64,000 nt of DNA from Puniceicoccaceae bacterium. GTDB taxonomy: Bacteria; Verrucomicrobiota; Verrucomicrobiia; Opitutales; Opitutaceae. The stretch is from the NCBI GenBank assembly GCA_007695295.1, contig REEB01000069.1, forward strand, positions 1 through 64,000. The letters run 5' to 3'. The position numbers and the translations under genes were made by a program. Positions 17,580 through 26,346 of the stretch are shown here, in pieces; the stretch's first letter is position 1; every line of letters starts with the position of its first letter. The notes below the pieces were generated by a model. That model saw nothing but the letters and a program-made list of their open reading frames with translations, searched no databases and was not told where the DNA came from.

Positions 17580-18122
17580 TCAGGAATTGAAACGCAAAGG
17601 AATAATGACGCGGACCTTGACGGGTTGGCCGTCCTTCTTGCCCGGCTGGAAGCGCCACTGGCGGACGGCATCGACGGCCAACTGATCAAACTCAGGCTGG
17701 TTGGACCGGTTGATCCGCGAATCGATGACCTGACCGCGCTCATTGATGATCACGGCGACGGACACCATCCCGGAGAGATTCTGGCGGCGCAGCTCGGGTG
17801 GCACGACTGGGGCAACCGTGCGCGTGGGCACGGGCGGCTCATCCACTCGGGTATGCACATCCACCTTGTCCGGATTTCGGGCCGCCCAGTTCTCGACGGC
17901 GGCGCGGCTTTCGGAGGTCAAATCGACAACCTGGATCGTCTGGCTGGATCCATCAGCCAATGTGAAGCTGATTTCTCCGTTGAGGAGCGTATCGATTTCA
18001 CCCTCGTAGCGGTTGCCAGCCTGATCCACCAAGACGGTGGCAAGGAGGGACTGTCCGGTGGCGAGCAGAAGGGCGAAGGCAAAAGCGAGAGGGCGTTTCA
18101 AAGCGGAGAAGCGGATGTTCAT
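17580..18122 (-). CDS. secreted SHD1-like/TonB C-terminal fusion protein
   Basis: 180 residues. A signal peptide covers about residues 1-28 ([11 protein letters not shown]). Residues about 30-85 resemble an SHD1-like beta-rich module ('[20 protein letters not shown]' then '[11 protein letters not shown]'), common in Verrucomicrobia and Planctomycetes. Residues about 105-180 are a TonB C-terminal domain: '[20 protein letters not shown]', '[20 protein letters not shown]' and '[18 protein letters not shown]'. It lacks the N-terminal membrane anchor of true TonB, so it is probably periplasmic and not itself an energy transducer. It is upstream of the chemoreceptor gene on the same strand. Confidence 0.78.
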   Translation of the reverse strand: MNIRFSALKRPLAFAFALLLATGQSLLATVLVDQAGNRYEGEIDTLLNGEISFTLADGSSQTIQVVDLTSESRAAVENWAARNPDKVDVHTRVDEPPVPTRTVAPVVPPELRRQNLSGMVSVAVIINERGQVIDSRINRSNQPEFDQLAVDAVRQWRFQPGKKDGQPVKVRVIIPLRFNS

Positions 18123-18281
18123 GGCTGTCTGTGGTTAATGGTGATTAACGAAGCCAGTATCGGAAGCTGACCCGCCCACCTGAGCCATGGATGGGATTTT
18201 TTTGACGGCGAGTGGCGATGATCGCCGCCGGAACGCCGGGTTCATGTATTTTTTACCTGGCCGGAGACGATCCGCCTCCAC

Positions 18282-19775
18282 TCAAGCCAGAAAGCGATCC
18301 AGCACCCGGGCGCTGCTCACCACCCCTGGCAGACCCGCTCCGGGATGCGTGCCCGCACCGACAAAATAGAGACCTTCCACATCCTCGCTTTTATTGTGGG
18401 GCCGAAACCATGCGCTCTGGGTCAGGATGGGCTCGAACTGAAAGGCCGAACCCAAATAGGCGTCGAGCTGATTCTCGAAATCAACGGGCGTGAAGATTCG
18501 CTGAGTCACGAGGTGGCGGCGGAGGTCCGGCACCAAATGGGGTTTTTCCAAGGAGGCAAGGATACGGTCGGCATATTCCGGCCCGAGCGTCGACCAATCC
18601 TGACCGCCACCGAGATGGGGCACGGGACTGAGGACGTAAAACGCTTCGCAGCCGGCCGGCGCCAGCGAAGGATCGGTGCGTGTGGGGGCATGCAAGTAGA
18701 GAGAAAAGTCATCGGCCACGATCCGGCGGTCGAAGATATCACCGAGCAGTCCTTCGTAGCGCGGGCCGAGGACGATGGAGTGGTGCGGCAGGTGCGGGTA
18801 GGTGCGGTCGGTGCCGAAGTAGATGACGAAGAGCGACATCGCATAGCGCATCCTTTCCAACCGCCGGTCCGTCCACTTGCGGCGGTGCTCGGGGCGGACG
18901 AGCTTGCGGTAGGTGTTGGCGACATCGCCATTGCAAACGACCGCCTCGGCGGAAAACCGGCGACCGTCGGTGGTGCGGACGGCCCGCGCCCGGCCACCGG
19001 CGACCTCGATCTCCTCCGCCCGGGTGCCGAGGTGAAGCCGACCGCCAATGTCCTCGAAAAGGCGGACCAACCCCCGCACCAGAGCGCCCGTTCCGCCCAT
19101 GGCAAAGTGAACCCCCCACTCTTTCTCCAAGTAGTGAATCATGGAGTAGATGGCGGAGGAGCGGAGGGGGTTGCCCCCGATGAGCAGCGGCTCGAAGGAG
19201 AATACCTGCCGGAGCCGGGGATCCTTGATGAAACGGCCCACCCGCCTGAAGACCGATTGATCCGCCCGGAGCCGCAGGAGGTCCGGTGCGACCTTGATCA
19301 TCTCCGTGAAGCGATCGAAGGAGTGCGTGGCGAGATCGGTGAAGGCGCGGTCGAAGACCCGCCGGCTGTAGGCCTTGAAGGCGCGGTAGCCCTCCACATC
19401 GGAGGGATTGAAGCGGCGGATTTCCGCCTCCAGCGCCTCGTCCTCTCCGGTATAGTTGAAAACGGAACCATCGTGAAAAAAGATCCGGTAAAAAGGATCG
19501 CAGGGGACGATGGTGACGTAGTCGGCCAATTTCTTCCCCGCCAGCTCCGCCAGCTCCTCGAAAATAAACGGTACCGTGATGATGGTCGGTCCCGCATCGA
19601 AGACAAAACCGGCATCCTCGTAGACATAGGCCCGGCCTCCCGGCTTGTCCCGCATCTCGAGCAAATCCACCTGCCAGCCCCGGGCCTGCAGGCGGATGGC
19701 GGCGGCGAGGCCACCGAAGCCACTGCCGATGACGACTGCGGAACGCGGGGGTTTTTGAGAGGATGAGATAGCCAT
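18282..19775 (-). CDS. crtI: phytoene desaturase-family carotenoid enzyme (CrtI-like)
   Basis: 497 residues from ATG 19775. The FAD-binding motif 'VVIGSGFGGLAAAIRL' lies at about residues 14-29. It is followed by 'LLEMRDKPGGRAYVYEDAGF' and 'DAGPTIITVPFIFEELAELAG', typical of CrtI. The C-terminal flavin site is 'GLYFVGAGTHPGAGLPGVV'. CrtI-type enzymes desaturate phytoene, or a related C30/C40 carotenoid precursor, at the membrane. No phytoene synthase (crtB) gene is in the window. A diapophytoene desaturase or carotenoid oxidase of the same family is possible. A gap of 76 bp separates it from the DCC gene upstream. Confidence 0.85.
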   Translation of the reverse strand: MAISSSQKPPRSAVVIGSGFGGLAAAIRLQARGWQVDLLEMRDKPGGRAYVYEDAGFVFDAGPTIITVPFIFEELAELAGKKLADYVTIVPCDPFYRIFFHDGSVFNYTGEDEALEAEIRRFNPSDVEGYRAFKAYSRRVFDRAFTDLATHSFDRFTEMIKVAPDLLRLRADQSVFRRVGRFIKDPRLRQVFSFEPLLIGGNPLRSSAIYSMIHYLEKEWGVHFAMGGTGALVRGLVRLFEDIGGRLHLGTRAEEIEVAGGRARAVRTTDGRRFSAEAVVCNGDVANTYRKLVRPEHRRKWTDRRLERMRYAMSLFVIYFGTDRTYPHLPHHSIVLGPRYEGLLGDIFDRRIVADDFSLYLHAPTRTDPSLAPAGCEAFYVLSPVPHLGGGQDWSTLGPEYADRILASLEKPHLVPDLRRHLVTQRIFTPVDFENQLDAYLGSAFQFEPILTQSAWFRPHNKSEDVEGLYFVGAGTHPGAGLPGVVSSARVLDRFLA

Positions 19776-19851
19776 GACGGGAGTGAGAAGGGTGGCGCGT
19801 CTCCTCCACGGTGCAACTGAGACCAGTCGATTGCTCTGCCTCGCGGCGCCC

Positions 19852-20277
19852 TCAGGGAGGAGGCAAACCGTCCGGCAGGTAGCGTCGGCCGATTCCCGGC
19901 AGCGGCGGGGTGCAGGCATCGGGCGATTTGAAAAACCGCTGGCGCGACCGCGCGACCAAGTTGTAGAAACCATCCCTCAACCCGCGGGGCAGGTGCCGGA
20001 AAATCCGCAGTGCTTTCCATCCTCCCCCGAGGATGCGCAGAACCTCGAAGACTGCATCGCTGCGGAGGTGGCCGCGCCCCTCCGACCAGAGGATCATCGA
20101 GTCGGCCCGGGCGGGATCAATGCCACAGCGCCGGGCCAAGGCGGAACCGGCCGGTGATTGGACGGCCGCGAGAAGGAACCGTTCCCCGCCGTCGCGACGC
20201 AGAACCCACCGTACCAGTCCATGGCAGAGCCCACATTCCCCATCGTAAATCAGGACCGGCTTCGATTCATCCATCAT
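19852..20277 (-). CDS. DCC-family thiol-disulfide oxidoreductase-like protein (DUF393)
   Basis: 141 residues from ATG 20277. The hallmark is near the start: 'VLIYDGECGLCHGLVRWVLR', the YDGxCxLC motif of the DCC family, whose CxxC resembles thioredoxin-type redox centres. 'RADSMILW' and 'AVFEVLRILGG' follow as in other members. An alternative start is a TTG at 20310, which overlaps the TGA stop of the upstream histidine kinase gene (TTGA) and would add 11 residues and couple the two genes. Neither start has a clear ribosome-binding site. The substrate is unknown; many DCC genes lie with membrane redox or lipid genes. Confidence 0.82.
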   Translation of the reverse strand: MMDESKPVLIYDGECGLCHGLVRWVLRRDGGERFLLAAVQSPAGSALARRCGIDPARADSMILWSEGRGHLRSDAVFEVLRILGGGWKALRIFRHLPRGLRDGFYNLVARSRQRFFKSPDACTPPLPGIGRRYLPDGLPPP

Positions 20278-20306
20278 ACCATTTGCTGAGTGCTGGCGTG
20301 GTGCGG

Positions 20307-21761
20307 TCAATCCGCCTGTGGAGCCATCCCGGCCAGTGGCGCCGCTTGGCCGGCGGATTCCCCTCCAGCCGCGCGCCGCAGCGTGACCGAGAACACGGTT
20401 CCGCCCCCGGCACGTTCGGCAACCCGCAACTCTCCCCCGAGCAGGGAGGCCGATTTCCGCGCATTGGTCAGCCCAATTCCTGTCCCCGGCAGGGCCGGAT
20501 CGGCGTGCAGACGTTCGAAGGGCTGGAAAATGCGTTCGTGGTATTTCGGATCGATGCCGGGGCCCCGGTCGCCCACCTCGACCCGCACGGTGTCCTCATC
20601 TGCGGTCCAGGTGATCTCGACTTCGGGAGCCTTCTCCGGGCGGGTGTAGGTAAGGGCGTTGTCGAGGAGATTGCCGAAGACCTGAAAGAGAAGGCTGGCA
20701 TTGCCGAGGACGAACGGTGGATTTTTCGGCCACATCACCCGTGCCCCGCTTTGAGCGACGCGCTCAGCCGTCTCCTCGCGCAGGGTCTGGAAGCAATCCA
20801 CCAAGCTGACCGGCGCCAACTCGCCGCCTTTGCGCTCGAGGCGGCTGTATTCGAGAAGATCGCGGATCAACCGCCCCATTCGCTGGCATCCGCGGCTGAT
20901 CTGGTCGAGCAACCTGCGATGATCGGGCGCCAGAGAAGAGCCGACCGCTTCATGAAGCATGCCGGCATACCCGCTGATCGAGCGCAACGGTCCCCGCAGA
21001 TCATGCGAAACGGAAGCGGCAAAGCCTTCCAGATCGCGGATGGCGCCCTCGAGGTCACGGGTTCGTTCGGCCACCCGCTGTTCGAGATCGCGATTGGCGG
21101 ACTCGAGCTGGCGGCGGGCCTCCCGGATCGCCGTCATGTCATGGCCAATACAGAGGACCTGATGGACCTCGCCCGGACGATCAAAAACCGGCAGGAACCG
21201 CAACTCAAGTTCCCGGGGTTCACTCTCCCCTTCGAGTCTCACTTCAGACAGCCCCGGTTCACCCCGGAGGGCGGCCCGGAGACAGTCGCCGGACTGGCGC
21301 AAAAACTCCGCCGGCAAGACCTGCTCCACCTCCCGGCCAAGAAGAAACTCCGGTGCCCGGCGGGCCAAACGCGCCCCGGCCCGGTTGATGAAGAGGATGC
21401 GGCCGGCGTGGGACAGAATCATCAGCGGCCCCGGATAAGCTTCCACCGCCAACCGGAAACGAGCTTCGCTCTGCGCGGTCTCCCGCTCAGCCAGCAGCGT
21501 TTCCAGCACCGAGGCCCGCAAGAGAAAGAACAGGATCACCGCCACCAATGTAACGTAGAACCAGCCCTTCAGCGTCTGGAGTCTGGCAAAGCGATCGAAA
21601 TCCTGCACCAGCCAGAGCAGCAGGTGATCCGAAAGCAGAATCCAGAGCACGCTGAAGAGCAGAAACCAGGCGGCCGTGGACAATGCCACCCGCCGCGCCC
21701 GCCGGACGAGGAGATCGGGCGGAGCTTCCGAAGGCAGGTGGCCGGCAGGCGGGGATTTCAT
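20307..21761 (-). CDS. membrane PAS-domain sensor histidine kinase
   Basis: 484 residues. Two membrane helices at about 28-48 and 66-83 anchor the protein. A PAS domain spans about 95-215. A coiled-coil linker ('QLESANRDLEQRVAERTRDL') precedes the HisKA domain, with the phosphorylated H253 in 'FAASVSHDLRGPLRSISGY'. The ATPase domain has the N-box 'FGNLLDNALTYTRPEK' and G-boxes 'GDRGPGIDP' and 'GTGIGLTNARKSA'. The kinase core is close to phytochrome-type kinases that often work with single-domain receivers. No receiver gene is adjacent; the response regulator at 23463-23915 is the nearest candidate. What the PAS domain senses is not known. Confidence 0.88.
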   Translation of the reverse strand: MKSPPAGHLPSEAPPDLLVRRARRVALSTAAWFLLFSVLWILLSDHLLLWLVQDFDRFARLQTLKGWFYVTLVAVILFFLLRASVLETLLAERETAQSEARFRLAVEAYPGPLMILSHAGRILFINRAGARLARRAPEFLLGREVEQVLPAEFLRQSGDCLRAALRGEPGLSEVRLEGESEPRELELRFLPVFDRPGEVHQVLCIGHDMTAIREARRQLESANRDLEQRVAERTRDLEGAIRDLEGFAASVSHDLRGPLRSISGYAGMLHEAVGSSLAPDHRRLLDQISRGCQRMGRLIRDLLEYSRLERKGGELAPVSLVDCFQTLREETAERVAQSGARVMWPKNPPFVLGNASLLFQVFGNLLDNALTYTRPEKAPEVEITWTADEDTVRVEVGDRGPGIDPKYHERIFQPFERLHADPALPGTGIGLTNARKSASLLGGELRVAERAGGGTVFSVTLRRAAGGESAGQAAPLAGMAPQAD

Positions 21762-21882
21762 GAGACCTTGGGCGATCAGGGATCATGGAATTGCCCCTGG
21801 CGGGACACAAGGACGCAGTTGTTGCTTGGAAGCGGATGGCTTCGGGCTTGTTTCACCACTGTCGGCCGGACAAGTTGGCGGC

Positions 21883-22455
21883 ATGTCCCCTTCCGATGAC
21901 GCAGTCTCCCCCGCCCTGCCGGGCGCCGCCCTCCTTGTGGTCGATCTGCAGGACAGCGTCTTGGACCTCGTGGCGGACCGGGATGAACTGCTGCGCCGTT
22001 CCCGCTTGGCGATTCAGGCCGCGGGTCTTTTCGGCATTCCCACCTATGCCAGCGAGCAGGTGCCGGAGAAACTGGGGCCGACCACGGACGGCATTGCCGA
22101 ACTTATTCCCAGGGACCACCGCTTCGCCAAGACCGGCTTTTCCGCCCTGGCCGCCCCGGGGCTTGCCGAAAGGCTGGAGACGGCCGGGATCTCCCATCTG
22201 CTCCTGGCCGGCATTGAAACACCGGTCTGCATCTACCAAACCGCGATCGCAGCCCGCGATGCCGATTTGGATGTAACGGTGCTGACGGATTGCATCGGCG
22301 GCCGCCGCCCCCGCGATGCCGCCGATGCACTGCGCACCCTCGCCGCAGCCGGCTGCACCCTGCTGCCCGCAGAGACCGTTTTCTACGCGATTCTCGGTGG
22401 GAGTTTCCACCCTGCTTTTCGCGCCTTCACCCGCCTCGTCAAAGCCCATGGATGA
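21883..22455 (+). CDS. isochorismatase-like cysteine hydrolase
   Basis: 190 residues from ATG 21883. The cysteine-hydrolase triad is visible: D21 in 'LLVVDLQDSVLDL', K83 in 'FAKTGFSAL', and C116 in 'AGIETPVCIYQTA'. The family includes nicotinamidases and many hydrolases of unknown substrate. The length fits short family members and there is no signal peptide. Its last 8 bases (22448-22455) overlap the start of the HD-domain gene, so translation of the two is probably coupled. Divergent from the histidine kinase gene across about 120 bp. The substrate cannot be assigned; a nicotinamidase is less likely because the typical metal-site histidines are not apparent. Confidence 0.85.
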   Translation: MSPSDDAVSPALPGAALLVVDLQDSVLDLVADRDELLRRSRLAIQAAGLFGIPTYASEQVPEKLGPTTDGIAELIPRDHRFAKTGFSALAAPGLAERLETAGISHLLLAGIETPVCIYQTAIAARDADLDVTVLTDCIGGRRPRDAADALRTLAAAGCTLLPAETVFYAILGGSFHPAFRAFTRLVKAHG

Positions 22456-23446
22456 CCCCACCGCCTCCCCCACCATCGCCGGCCTGACCGCAGCCCCACC
22501 GCCGGATGGTGGACCTTTCCAGCTCCGCGCCGTCATCCGCAAGGTCGAACAACGCACCACCAAAACCCAGAAGCCCTTTCTGGTCGTCGAGTTCGCCGAC
22601 ACTTCCGGCACCCTCTCGACCAACTGCTTCGACAATTCACCGCTCTTCTCCTTTTTTCAGCAACACCGCGAGGGCACCATCGTGGATCTTTCCGGGCAGG
22701 GCGACAGCTACCAAGGCCGCTTTGCACCCCGGCTAACCGAGGCCACCGTCGTCCCCGCCAATAACCTCTCCGAGGAAGAACTGGCCCGCCTGGTGGAGCA
22801 GCCGCCGGAGCCGGTCGAGGCGTTGAAAACAGAACTCCGGGAGCACGTCCTCGCTCTTGAGAACCCCTCTCTGCGGGCGGTGGTGGAGTCTGTCTTCAGC
22901 GACGCCGGCCCCGCTTTCTTCACCTGCCCGGCCGCCATCAACATGCACCACGCCTATCCCGGCGGCCTGCTCGAACACACCGTCCGTATGGCCCGGGCAT
23001 GCCGGGCGCTCCTGCCCCTGTATCCGGAAGTCCACCACGATCTGGCCTTGGCCGGCATCCTTCTGCACGACATCGGCAAGATCGATGAATATGAAGGGGG
23101 CCTGGCCGTGCGCCACTCGGTCGCGGGAGTACTGCAGGGCCACATCGTGCTCGGCTACCAGCGGGTGCGCCGGGCCGGCATCAAGGAACGCCTCGACGCC
23201 TCCCTCCTGCAACGCCTTGAGCACATCATCCTCAGCCACCAGGGCGAGCCCGAGTGGGGTGCGGCGGCCCGCGCCGCCACCGCCGAAGCGGTTTTTGTCT
23301 CCATGGTGGACAACCTCGACGCAAAGATGGGCATGGTGCAGCACCTCCTGCGCAACCGCCGCGAGGGCGCCGTGCTCTCGGACCGTCACCCCGGGCTGCG
23401 GACCAGCCTCCTGCTGACCGAGCCGGAGCCGGAGACCGGGGGCTGA
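22448..23446 (+). CDS. HD-domain nuclease, YhaM-like 3'-5' exoribonuclease
   Basis: 332 residues from ATG 22448. An N-terminal OB-fold (about residues 20-110; 'PFLVVEFADTSGTLSTNCFD') precedes an HD phosphohydrolase domain. Metal-ligand segments are 'INMHHAYPGGLLEHTVRMA', 'LAGILLHDIGKIDEYEG' and 'HIILSHQGEPEWG'. This OB-plus-HD layout is that of YhaM-type 3'-5' exoribonucleases that act on RNA or DNA ends. The start codon overlaps the end of the isochorismatase-like gene by 8 bases. Convergent with the response regulator gene 16 bases away. A different nucleotide phosphohydrolase activity cannot be excluded. Confidence 0.83.
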   Translation: MDDPTASPTIAGLTAAPPPDGGPFQLRAVIRKVEQRTTKTQKPFLVVEFADTSGTLSTNCFDNSPLFSFFQQHREGTIVDLSGQGDSYQGRFAPRLTEATVVPANNLSEEELARLVEQPPEPVEALKTELREHVLALENPSLRAVVESVFSDAGPAFFTCPAAINMHHAYPGGLLEHTVRMARACRALLPLYPEVHHDLALAGILLHDIGKIDEYEGGLAVRHSVAGVLQGHIVLGYQRVRRAGIKERLDASLLQRLEHIILSHQGEPEWGAAARAATAEAVFVSMVDNLDAKMGMVQHLLRNRREGAVLSDRHPGLRTSLLLTEPEPETGG

Positions 23447-23462
23447 ATCCCGGCGTCAACGC

Positions 23463-23915
23463 TCAGACCGTCACCCCCGCACGGGCATCGGGCAGCTGAT
23501 TGGTTGACAGCCAGTAGCGGCCGAGATCGGCGATGGTCCGCTGAAAGGTCTCGAAATCGACCGGCTTGACCACGTAGCTGTTGGCGCCGCTGGCATAGGC
23601 CGCGGCCACATCCTCATCCTGATCCGATGAACTGAAAACGATGACCGGCACGGCCCGTGTTCTCTCGTGCCGTTTGAGGGCGCGAAGCACTTCCAGCCCG
23701 CAGACCCGGGGAAGCTTGAGATCAAGAAAAACCAGGTCCGGTGGGGCATCCGCTCCGCCGTCCGCCTCCGGGATCAGGCCGCCGAGCGCTTCTTCCCCAT
23801 CCTGGAAGACCTTAATCGAAAGCTCCAAGCCGGCACGTCGCAGGCTCATTAGAGTCAGTTCAAGATCGTCGGGATTGTCCTCGACGATGACGAGAGCGCG
23901 CTTTTTGGCTGGCAT
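23463..23915 (-). CDS. single-domain response regulator (Rcp1-like)
   Basis: 150 residues from ATG 23915, essentially one receiver domain. Acidic pocket 'VIVEDNPDD', phosphorylated D65 in 'LVFLDLKLPR', and the conserved Thr/Ser and Lys positions in 'VIVFSSSDQDEDV' and 'VVKPVDFETF' are present. The long beta4-alpha4 region and absence of an output domain match the Rcp1/CheY-like receivers that partner phytochrome-type histidine kinases. The PAS histidine kinase at 20307-21761 is on the same strand but two plus-strand genes lie between, so they are not an operon. Output is unknown; it may relay phosphate. Confidence 0.88.
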   Translation of the reverse strand: MPAKKRALVIVEDNPDDLELTLMSLRRAGLELSIKVFQDGEEALGGLIPEADGGADAPPDLVFLDLKLPRVCGLEVLRALKRHERTRAVPVIVFSSSDQDEDVAAAYASGANSYVVKPVDFETFQRTIADLGRYWLSTNQLPDARAGVTV

Positions 23916-24107
23916 GGGCAAATGAAAATGCAATGGTGCGGAGGCAGGACATCCTGGCGGAGGCCACGAATAGGAGACTTCCCTGACCTCTATTGCTCCA
24001 GCCGTCAAGCCAAAGCAAAAGCAGAGCTACTGGCGGGGCCCGGGGTGATCCACGGTCAACAATCTCCTTGATCCCCTCTCCGCCGAACCTAAGAAAGAAA
24101 CTTTGCC

Positions 24108-24851
24108 ATGGAGGAATTTTACATCCGCAACGAAGGCGACGAAGAGGCCCGTGGTCCCTTTACCATGGACCAGCTCTCCTCGCTGGCCGATGCCGGCCAG
24201 GTCAACCGAGAAACCTTCTACTACGATATCAACGAGGAGAAGTGGATCCCGGTGGGAGACAACGAGGCACTCCTGACGACGCTCTTTCCGGAAAAAAAGA
24301 AACTGCGGATCAAACCGAAGGAAAACATCCAGAGCCTCAACGCGAAGGACCAGGAAACCAAGCCGATCACCGTTCACGAGATGCTGGCCGCGGCCGAGGG
24401 GCGCACCCCGGAGACCTCCGGCAAACGCGATCCGCGGGTGCTGGGCGCGAAAGCGGCCTTCATCGGCATGAATGCCGCCGCGGTCATACTCGGACTCAGC
24501 GCGCTCGGCTTTCTCCTGCCCCGGCTGGGCATCATCCTCTCGCTCGATTTCGGGGTCATGCTCGGCAACCCTTTTCTCCTTCTCGGCCTCTTGGACCTCT
24601 TTCTCTGCGTGGGCCTCGGACTTCAGGTGAGCGCACTCTTTCCGCTGGTGCGCTTCCGGGCGATGGCGGGAGCCGGGTTTCTGCTCGTCCTCATGACCGT
24701 CCAAGGCGATCCGCTGCTCGGCCTGCTCTTTGCCCTGGCCGGCCTGGCGCTCTTCTTCAACACCCTGCTCCTGCGCATCCTGCCGGTCATCATCGCCAGC
24801 ACCGTGGGCATCCTGGCCAGCCTCACAGCCGCCCTGATGATGATCTTCTAG
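24108..24851 (+). CDS. GYF_2 (DUF4339) domain membrane protein
   Basis: 247 residues. The N-terminal 60 residues form a GYF_2-type module: 'FYIRNEGDEEARGPFTMDQL' and 'FYYDINEEKWIPVGDNE'. A linker of about 45 residues follows, then four or more hydrophobic helices in the C-terminal 140 residues. The protein is thus a cytoplasmic GYF-like domain tethered to a membrane domain, a layout seen in many PVC and proteobacterial proteins of unknown role. It begins the plus-strand run that continues with BrkB, ATP-grasp/alpha-E and transglutaminase genes, 49 bp before the next start. Confidence 0.75.
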   Translation: MEEFYIRNEGDEEARGPFTMDQLSSLADAGQVNRETFYYDINEEKWIPVGDNEALLTTLFPEKKKLRIKPKENIQSLNAKDQETKPITVHEMLAAAEGRTPETSGKRDPRVLGAKAAFIGMNAAAVILGLSALGFLLPRLGIILSLDFGVMLGNPFLLLGLLDLFLCVGLGLQVSALFPLVRFRAMAGAGFLLVLMTVQGDPLLGLLFALAGLALFFNTLLLRILPVIIASTVGILASLTAALMMIF

Positions 24852-24900
24852 GCGTCCTCGCCCCAACCATTCCCGGGGAGCCCCTCCCCCCGGCTCCTCC

Positions 24901-26343
24901 ATGACCGACCTGCAGGCCAGATTCCGCCAACGCTGGCACCATTTGGGCACGCTGCTCCGGACCACCATCTGGCAGCCGGAGCACTTTGACGACCGCTCCG
25001 CCCGGGGATGGCTCTTCGCCGTCTTCAGGGTCATCTCCATCTGCCTCAGCGGCCTGCAGGAAAACAAACTCACCAACCGGGCCGCCGCCCTCAGCTACAG
25101 CTCGCTGCTCGGAGTGGGACCATTGGTCGCACTCATTGTCCTGTTGAGCGGCTTTCTTCTCGAGCGGACCGATCCGGACGACATCATCAATGCCGCCACC
25201 CGGGGCCTATATTTCATCGCCCCGCAGTTGGAAGAGCTGCAGCAGATCCTGCGGGAGGAGGATCCGGAGACCACGTCACCGTTGGGCACCCTGCTCAACA
25301 CCTTTGTTGAAGGAAGCCGCTCTGCGGCCGTGGGCTTGGTCGGGATTGCCGCCCTTGTCATCATCGCCATCCAGCTCTTCACCTCCATCGAACAATCCTT
25401 CAATGCCGTCTGGGGTGTGCGGCGAGGGCGCTCCTGGCAGGCGCGCATCCTCCTTTACTGGACCTTGATGAGCCTGGGCGCACTGCTGGCCATAGCCGTG
25501 GCCACCATGGTCTCGGCGCTCACCCTGGGCGCATTGGTGGAGACCCTGCCTTGGGCGAGCGGCTTGGTTCGGATGGCGGCCATGCTGGGGCCGGTCCTGT
25601 CCTTCGGCCTGCTGGTGCTGCTGCTGGCCGTCTTTTACCGCTTCATCCCCAACATCCGGGTGGACTGGGGAGCGGCGATGGTCGGTTCGGTCGTGACGGC
25701 CCTGCTGCTCAACCTGAACAACTACCTCGCCTTTCTTTACTTCCGGCGGGTGGTGATATCGCAGAGCCTGTACGGCTCACTCGGCATCGTCCCGGTGCTG
25801 ATGATCGGTCTTTTCGTCTTCTGGCTTATCGTGCTCCTTGGCGGCCAGCTCATCTATGCCATCCAAAACGCCGGGCACCGCAGCGGCCAAGCCGCCTGGC
25901 AGGAACTGAACCACGCCACCCGGGAAGCCCTCTCCCTGCTGGTGCTCATCCAGATTGCACGGCGTTTTTTCAAGGCCGAGCCGCCACTGGGCGCCGATGA
26001 ACTCGCCGCCATCGTCCGCGTGCCATCCCAGGTCCTCAATGAATCCATCAACCGCCTGATCGACATCGGACTGGTCTCGAAAATCCCCGCAGCCGACAAC
26101 CGGAGCGGCAGCAACGACCGGTATCAACCGGCCCGGCCGCTGGACAAAATCGGGCTGCTCGACTTCAAACGGAGGTTCGACCGCTTCGGGGAAAACCCGG
26201 ATGACAGTCTCATGGACTCGGCGGATCCCCTCGTCGCCGCTTTCCATGCCAGGCTCACCCGGGCCGAAGGTTCCGCCCTGGCCGATCAAACCCTCGATGA
26301 TTGGCTCCGTGAAGAAACCGCCAGCAAAGCGAAATCCTCCTGA
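24901..26343 (+). CDS. YihY/BrkB family inner-membrane protein
   Basis: 480 residues. After a cytoplasmic N-terminus the BrkB/YihY core begins at 'LTNRAAALSYSSLLGVGPLV', followed by 'AIQLFTSIEQSFNAVWGVRR' and several membrane helices to about residue 325. A C-terminal cytoplasmic extension of about 150 residues includes a winged-helix-like stretch ('LAAIVRVPSQVLNESINRLI'). The family was once called RNase BN in error and is now regarded as a membrane protein of uncertain function; a role in lipid or solute flux has been proposed. The stop is three bases before the ATP-grasp/alpha-E gene, indicating an operon. Confidence 0.86.
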   Translation: MTDLQARFRQRWHHLGTLLRTTIWQPEHFDDRSARGWLFAVFRVISICLSGLQENKLTNRAAALSYSSLLGVGPLVALIVLLSGFLLERTDPDDIINAATRGLYFIAPQLEELQQILREEDPETTSPLGTLLNTFVEGSRSAAVGLVGIAALVIIAIQLFTSIEQSFNAVWGVRRGRSWQARILLYWTLMSLGALLAIAVATMVSALTLGALVETLPWASGLVRMAAMLGPVLSFGLLVLLLAVFYRFIPNIRVDWGAAMVGSVVTALLLNLNNYLAFLYFRRVVISQSLYGSLGIVPVLMIGLFVFWLIVLLGGQLIYAIQNAGHRSGQAAWQELNHATREALSLLVLIQIARRFFKAEPPLGADELAAIVRVPSQVLNESINRLIDIGLVSKIPAADNRSGSNDRYQPARPLDKIGLLDFKRRFDRFGENPDDSLMDSADPLVAAFHARLTRAEGSALADQTLDDWLREETASKAKSS

Positions 26344-26346
26344 GCC

